A stretch of 64,000 bases of DNA from Tomocerus qinae. Lineage: Eukaryota > Arthropoda > Collembola > Entomobryomorpha > Tomoceridae. Of this stretch, positions 57,614 to 64,000 are shown in pieces. Location: NCBI GenBank assembly GCA_020055645.1, contig CM034547.1, positions 32,246,909 through 32,310,908 of the forward strand, in the 5' to 3' direction. Numbering within the stretch: position 1 is the first letter of the stretch; every line of letters starts with the position of its first letter. Both the position numbers and the translations under genes were made by a program. The notes beneath the pieces were generated by a model, which was not told the DNA's origin, searched no databases, and worked only from the letters and a program-made list of their open reading frames with translations.

Positions 57614-59096
57614 GACTTATGTATACGGACACCTTTTCAGTTTTGGAAAACAGATCTATAAGTTGCAACGATAGATATTTTATTTGTTAACAAATTTACA
57701 AAACAAACGTAACGGACGGACCAACGAACGAACGCTATCCATCACTCAGCCATTCATAAAATACTTAATTTTAGTTTTGCTTGATGATTGACAATAGACG
57801 TTTCCCACAATTCCAGGATAACATAGGCAGGTACTGTAGTCATTTCAATACCTATTCATATTATTTTAGTGACCGGTCACCAATTGTAGGAAATCTCTAT
57901 TGAGATTAATTTTAGAAAATAATATTGAATTTTTATGGCTATTCTATTACCACTGTCTGTTGTACTGCCAAAGTAGTAATAAAATAAAAGATTTCAAGAC
58001 ACCAGATTTGACCAGATCCAGGCTTGTTGACAAAATCGTTGACAAAACACTCAAGTCAACACTAATGACTAAGAACGGCAGACAGACTCCCAGAATTTCT
58101 TATCTCTTTTGTCTTCCAAACAAACTATTAAGTCTTGGAAAGAAAGAAATTAGCAGATGCATCTACTACACTAATGACTAATCAGCATAATATTATCTAT
58201 TCCTTCAACTGCCAGTACATTTGAATATTTATGTAAATATGCAAATAGTAAGTGATTTGTAATTTTTGTAAACAAGAGAATGGAGAATGTAAATGAATTA
58301 CAATAGAAAATGATATCAGTTCAGTCTCACTCAGTCAGTACAGAAGAGTCAGAACGTCAACAGTCTGGCGCCTAATGGTTTTAGATTTCTGAATGGAGTT
58401 GCCGCTTCTTCCCAATGATAACCGTTACAATTGCATTGCATTCGTTATCCGTTACAACATGTAAGATGTATCACCATGTCTAAATCTTTATAGATACTCT
58501 TTGTTTATACTTAATAGTTATACTAAACTCATCATGAACAAAATGACCATAATGGATGGACCATAATTCTGACTTTGTTGATCACTTTGGCACTGATTCT
58601 GCACTAAAACTATCGTTTTGCATATTTGAAGGTAATTCTAATTTCTAATGATTTTGATGGTAATGATTTTATGCACCCACCATGAAATGAAATTCAAGAT
58701 GGTTAGAGCTTATCTTTATGAAAGCTTTATAGAATACAATGCATAGCATAAAGCATAGTACACCACTAGCCGAAATTACATTTAGTAACACTAGTATTTC
58801 AGATTTGATATTGAAAGTACCCATTGCCCACCTTTCCAACTAATTTAATTCACATTTATGTCATAAACTTTGATTATATTTGGTATTTTATTAGTATACA
58901 ATTTTGAAGGTGTGTTTGTGCATTAGGTGTAGGTGGTGTAACATAATATTATTACGTATCGTATCGTACGTAATGTAACGACGTAATGTAATTGATCTAG
59001 GTATTAAAATCGTCAATCTTAAACAAAGCTCAGGTTATGATTATGCTCAGGTCCTTGACTAGTTTACATAACATATACATAATAGCAAGAAAAAAA
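57614..59096. other. intergenic, upstream of the HURP-like gene and downstream of the second ionotropic receptor
   Basis: The ORF at 57900-58181 (93 codons) shows no domain or splice context. A TACGTAATG-rich stretch near 58955-58990 is a local oddity. Nothing else seen. Confidence 0.4.
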
Positions 59097-61267
59097 TCAA
59101 TTTTTCGAGGTGAGAAATACTGATGCAGCTTTAACAACGATTAGTGATGGTGCTTTGCGCAATTCGTCTTTAGACTGACTAAATGTTCCTCGGGAAATCC
59201 CGCAGTTAATACTCTTACGTCTTCTTTCGCAAAAAAACTTGGCAAGTTCTATCAGAAACAGAGTTAGTGCTAAAACAAGTCCTGCCAAAAGTACATAAAA
59301 AGCTCCACTGAAGTGTTTCAAGGTTAATTCAACAGACTTTTCATCATCGGATTTTTTAGCTTTGTAAGATTGATTAGTATTAAACCACCACTCCCGTTTC
59401 AATCTTCTGACATTAGCGAAATCCATTTTCTCCCAAATTTCCGGTAGAAACTGAGGAACCGTGTATCCTATCCATCTTCCAAAATTGAGTCTGAAAATAG
59501 CTTTGGTCTCCATGACCAAACACCATGGAATATTATAAGTGACTGCTGGTGCTATCACCAAAGAGCGCATATCCTGATCACTTAAATTCCTCTGAGTTAA
59601 ATGCCTTAAGGAGAAATCATAGCATATACAAGCAAATCGAGACTTGACCACCTCACTCAGACAGTCTACTCCCCATCCCCGAATGATTTTCATTTCTGCA
59701 ACCAATTTGACGTAAACGGGGTCGGTCGAAATAGCTAGTGTATTATAGGCAGAGTCTCCATGCTTCATAAAACCAACTTTATAGTCGGAATACGCCAGTT
59801 CGTCAAAAGTCTTCGGTAAAATTTCCGTAACCGGAAAAGCCATCAAAGCAACCATTTTAGAACGATAAATAGTAGTAGCAACCAACGTAAAAAATAGCCA
59901 GAGAGCAACAAAAATTCTTATGGGTTGTTCTGTTGGAAGTGTAACTGACTGATCAAGAATAGAGCCTAATGAAAATTCAATTTGCTTTTCCAATGACCAA
60001 GACTGTGTCTCTGCAACATTCTTGTTGTAGCATTTAATAATTTTGTTTACCACAGTAAAGAATATGAAGGAAAAGAAAGCTGATGCTATTGTGCAGAGCC
60101 ATAAATCCAAATGAAATGGCCATAGTAAAGTGGCGGGTGTGAATATTTGTGTTGCCTTCGATGTGACAAAAGTCAAGTAGCCATAATCATACTGAGTTGT
60201 GTAATCAACTACTTCAAGTCTTAATGGAGTCCCTACAGTTGCTACTCCAAAGTCTGCATTTCCGGCCACAATATCTCCAGTTGTCCCAAACCAGGTTCCA
60301 TTGTGCAATTTCAATCCTGTACCTGTTACAAATAAATCACATTACTATTGTACTGCATTGACCAAGCAAATGTTGAGTAATTAGGCCAATAAATCGGTAT
60401 TGGTTGGTGCTGTAATTAATGAATACCTCCACCACCAATGGACACAAACATTGTGTAAGTGAAATTGAATTTCACCATCAGATATTCTTCCAACATATAT
60501 TTCCAATGACCTCTTTTTGCATTTTTAAGTCCGACCCAATCTTCGACTTCAATTTTGGAACGAACGTAAGGAGCTGTAACGCGGAGCGTTTTCCCATAAA
60601 AGTTCTTGACGAAATCGGGAAACAAGGATGTAGCATTCACTTCGTCCTTCAAGTCTACAATTTTAGGAAAGCCTTCATCGCAGTAAAAACATGCACTCTT
60701 GATAACAAAACTTCCATCAGGATTTTCGGCAATAGCAATTCTGTATTTTATTCTCATAGGTAGTTCTGGTATGAGAAGGATTTTTTCCATTACATCTTTT
60801 CGTGTGATGAAAATGTAGTGATCTTCATCTTTCCTTAAAATTGGAATAAATACCGGACTTAGCATTTTTGATATATCTCTAAAATATTCGGGATTTGTCT
60901 CTTCAATCATCATCACTATTATAGCACACGGAGGACTCCTTCTGTGGTAATTCCCTACCGTAACTGGAAATGTTACAGGAAGAGATTGATTTTCATGTAA
61001 ACTTTTATTAGTAAGAAAGGGATAAGGGAATTTGATGCTGAAGAGATTAATATTGGTTCTATGAGCTACTAAATCAACGGTCTCGCCGTTATCTTTTCCG
61101 TCTTGGAAGAGCATCAGAGTACAATTCCAAAAGTCTTGATTAATTAGATTTACTACAAAGTTCTGCAGGCGGCTTGGAGGGTTTTGATGGAAATACTTTC
61201 CAGCAGCTGTGTAATTTATGATAATCAATAATTGTAACAAAAATAATTTCTGGTTTCGTACGATCAT
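59097..61267 (-). CDS. ionotropic receptor (iGluR-like chemosensory channel)
   Basis: Two exons, 61267-60427 and 60316-59097, phase 1 intron (GTATTC...ACAG), 686 residues. A signal peptide (MIVRNQKLFLLQLLIIINY) leads into an amino-terminal region, then the S1 ligand-binding lobe (TLRVTAPYVRS, KYMLEEYLMVKFNFTY). The join gives GGGGLKLHNGTWFGTTGDIV and NADFGVAT, the classic S1 end. M1 is at LDLWLCTIASAFFSF. The pore and M3 run through FSLGSILDQSVTLPTEQP and RIFVALWLFFTLVATTIYRS. S2 follows (ILPKTFDELAYSDYKVGF), then M4 (FSGAFYVLLAGLVLALTLFL) with a short cytosolic tail. It is a full-length, intact gene and is better conserved than the receptor at 25.5-27.8 kb; the two are not tandem duplicates. 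The ligand cannot be told from sequence. Confidence 0.92.
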
Positions 61268-62332
61268 ATTACACTCTTACACAGAATTTCGCTATTTTCA
61301 AAGGAATAAGTAAACTTTTTCTGAAAAGATGAAGTCTAGCCGAGAAATATGCCAACCGAATAGAACAGAATGTCAAACTCCAAGTGAGCGAAGAAGTTGA
61401 GCCGACAACTTTTGTATCTAATAAATTCCTTGTTCCATGAGTCATGAGGTCTCATTATCATATCGACTTTCGAAATAGACAAAAGTGACAGGGGAACTAA
61501 TAAGAGCATAATAATCACATCAATAAAGTTGTGTACTTAAGTATACATGGCCATATCCACCTTTTCGCTTACTTCAAGTTGAATTTTATTCAGTTTATAC
61601 ATTGTAAACTATTCTCAACCAACTCCATATCTTGGCATTTTCGTTTCTCAGTACATCTATGCCAATTTGTGACACTGCAAAATGCATAGATGTGTACATA
61701 GATAGCTTTTTATATCTGTCGTCTTCTGAATGTATCTGACTGACCTAAGTGACCTGTCTTTTTTGCAGAAAAACTAATAAATATGATATCCTGCCGGGTA
61801 TGTCATGTGCAATGATCGACCTGAATGTCATCATAATCCATGTTTACTCTAAGAATTTCCTTCTCTTTTCTTCAAAATCTAGTAATGGAGACTCAGAAAT
61901 TACCTGAATGACACAAATGGAATTTTACGGCAAACAATATTTGGGTAGGGCTGCAATACTGTCAAATTGTCAAAAGGTTAACATAAACTTAAGAAATCTA
62001 ATTTGTACCTGAAGAAAAACATCAACTACGCAAGTGAATAAATGAGTCGATGGGCTATTTAATGTCAATTCAAAGCTACTGTAATTGAATCTGATACTTG
62101 CATTATTAATAAAATTGATTTGTTATGTTAGAGAAGGAGTATAAAATCCTCATAGTTATCTGATGTTAATGTCCATTTAATGCCACATTTTCATTTTGAC
62201 TATGAAAATGAAGACAAAGTGAGCGCGCGGCATCTCAGCAACCTATGGACCAATGTGGCTCATTTTCAATAGGCTTTGTCACAGGTCCATAGGCAATGTT
62301 TTTACCAAGTTTAGTTGAAATCCATCAATGTC
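61268..62332. other. gene-free DNA
   Basis: Upstream region of the ionotropic receptor. The minus ORF at 61336-61518 (60 codons, hydrophobic) has no partner. Nothing else recognised. Confidence 0.4.
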
Positions 62333-62410
62333 TTCAAAAGTTATCGTGTAAACGGACGGACGGACGGACGGACGGACGGACGGACGGACTGTGCGATTCT
62401 ATAAGCTGCC
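62333..62410 (+). repeat. interspersed repeat with (GGAC)n microsatellite core, copy C
   Basis: AAAGTTATCGTGTAAAC is followed by about nine GGAC units (about 62353-62389) and then GCGATTCTATAAGCTGCC. The head and the TTCTATAAGC tail match the (GACA)n copies at 15735-15810 and 51449-51516, with a changed core unit. Confidence 0.7.
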
Positions 62411-62595
62411 TTATCAGGCGAGCTAAAAAGGTAAAAAGGCAAAAAAGGACTGCTTTTAAAAAATCTTTTTCCTACTTTTTTTAAAAAAAGGCCAAAAAGG
62501 TCCTTTTTGTTCCCTGCTTAATTTAGAAACTTAAGTTGGCGACTGGGCAAGAAATTCCAACTACAAATTGCAATCTTATGCCTTTAGCGACTTGG

Positions 62596-63212
62596 ATGAT
62601 AATCAGTGTACAAAATTTACCACTTTTTAGGTTTTTTTACCATCACAGTGGTAAAAATGCACTTTTTGGTAAAAATGCATTTAATGGTAAAAATGGTAAA
62701 TTTTAGCAATTAATTAGCCAGATTAATACAGACTTAACAAAATACAAGTTTTAAAACTTTATTCTCTATGAAATATTTCCGATTAGCCCCTTAATTAATC
62801 AAATGAATCCTATTTATTTCATAGGTTCGCCGAAAGTTATAAAAAAAAGAGATTAATGTATTTGGTATCGCCAATTTATATACAATTGATATGAATGTGC
62901 TAATTTAATTGCAAATAATTTCTCTATCGGCAAATAAGGACGATTATTGCCCCCATTGGTTGAATCCAACTCTGGTTGATGAAAACTTATTTAATCTGTG
63001 ACAACAATCATCAGCTGCTAAGCTATTTCATACTTTGGCACCGAATTTTATTCAAAATTTAAACACGAAATTTAAATGAAACTATTTTTTACCATTTATA
63101 CCATTTATACCACTTACCACTACTTTGTAGGTAGTGGTATTTAACGTTAAATACCATTAAAAACCACTTACCACTGGTAGTGGTAAATGGTATTTTGTAC
63201 ACTGATGATAAT
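62596..63212. mobile_element. non-autonomous hAT-type MITE, copy 2 (601 bp) with 8-bp TSD
   Basis: The element is 62604-63204 with the same CAGTGTACAAAAT termini and internal sequence as the copy at 11791-12407. An exact 8-bp target duplication, ATGATAAT, lies at 62596-62603 and 63205-63212. Differences from copy 1 are scattered substitutions and small indels, so the two inserted independently some time ago. It is non-coding. Confidence 0.92.
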
Positions 63213-64000
63213 ATGTGATACTGTACTTTGCATGATTAGCTATTACGGGGAAGCTTAAGTAATGATTTGATGGTTGTAAATGCGGGTTTTGAGTTTGTCT
63301 GACCGAATCTCCTTCGGAAAACAATTTAGTGTTAAGATTTTTATCATGTTATTAGTGCCAAATTGTATTCAATCGATACTGAATGTTTCTCAAAAATGCA
63401 CAAGTTTACATTTCAATAGGTTATAAATGGTTATTGGTTAATTCAATATTCATTAACACAGTACAATTCCTAAATGCCTTACCTTTCATAGACCTCACTC
63501 AAATCGTATTGTAAAGAATTACTCACCTCCAATCGTGGTCATGTCATGATGCATGGGCAAATTTTTGTGTTGGAATTGGTTTGAAACTTTTATAATGGTA
63601 GTTACGAGTTTATAGCTGTTATAGTAGCTATACAATGCAAGGTGCCTCACCTCTAATTGCATTAGTTTCTAATATAGTGAAAGGTAAACAGAGAAAAGGT
63701 GCAAAATCACCTTAGTTTAACTTGATGGTTGTACCGTAGCGAAGTATCATTACTTACCTATGCGTCAAAATAGGACGTTGTTGAGTATAGGTCCAATGCA
63801 AAGTTGAATTATTGCATGCATTTGTGCAGTGCAAACAATTAGATTTTGTGTTCTGTTATATTTCGGTGTGACAGGTACTAATAAAGCTACTGAATAATTT
63901 CTAGTTTGGGTAAATACTTACTGTGTTGTAGTACAGAAAATGTCTAGAGTAATACCAGTACATATCTAAGTACATTGAATAAATTTTTCACGACAGTGTG
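63213..64000. other. gene-free DNA to window end
   Basis: AT-rich, with no ORF of note and no recognisable repeat. Confidence 0.4.

Noticed and set aside
57900..58181. Plus ORF of 93 codons
   Set aside because: No homology signal, splice sites or promoter context that I can see.

Overview
The window is animal nuclear DNA, most likely from an arthropod and plausibly a springtail (Collembola). Supporting this are an 18S/5.8S/28S rDNA unit of arthropod size, two ionotropic receptors (a protostome chemosensory family), a DUF229 ecto-protein, and short GT-AG introns in AT-rich spacer. The springtail assignment is inference; the 18S at 1312-3119 would settle it.

Layout. 1-3119: rDNA on the minus strand (5' part of 28S, ITS2, 5.8S, ITS1, complete 18S), then external spacer with no second unit to the right. 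5.3-6.9 kb: a frameshifted F-box/leucine-rich gene. 7.2-10.3 kb: a small cysteine-rich, probably GPI-anchored protein and a DUF229 (alkaline-phosphatase-like) gene, both minus. 10.3-17.6 kb: gene-free DNA with a 617-bp hAT-type MITE and other repeats. 17.7-19.2 kb: cyclopropane-fatty-acid synthase-like gene. 21.0-21.6 kb: a lysine-rich protein resembling SMKR1. 22.9-25.3 kb: secreted proline-rich protein. 25.5-27.8 kb: divergent ionotropic receptor (minus). 29.4-32.4 kb: an unrecognised 3-exon gene followed by a tektin. 33.7-41.1 kb: receptor-like kinase of the lemur-tyrosine-kinase type, whose second intron holds a 4.8-kb DIRS-type tyrosine-recombinase retrotransposon. 41.4-42.1 kb: minisatellite. 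43.1-47.2 kb: ABCB6-like half ABC transporter. 48.5-52.0 kb: three small two-helix membrane proteins of unknown function. 52.9-57.6 kb: 8-exon DLGAP5/HURP/Mars-like spindle gene (minus), with a 703-bp foldback element in intron 1. 59.1-61.3 kb: second ionotropic receptor (minus). 61.3-64 kb: gene-free, with a second copy of the hAT-type MITE.

There is no operon-like logic. Two loose themes appear: axoneme or spindle proteins (SMKR1-like, tektin, HURP-like) and membrane or sensory proteins (two ionotropic receptors, the kinase, ABCB6, the two-helix proteins). Exon structures were built by eye from GT/AG sites and reading-frame phase and have no transcript support.

The most interesting items are the DIRS element with its complete terminal-repeat/ICR geometry sitting 6 bp inside a host intron, the intron-bearing bacterial-type CFA synthase, the group of three two-helix orphan proteins, and several non-autonomous transposons with exact 8-bp target duplications.
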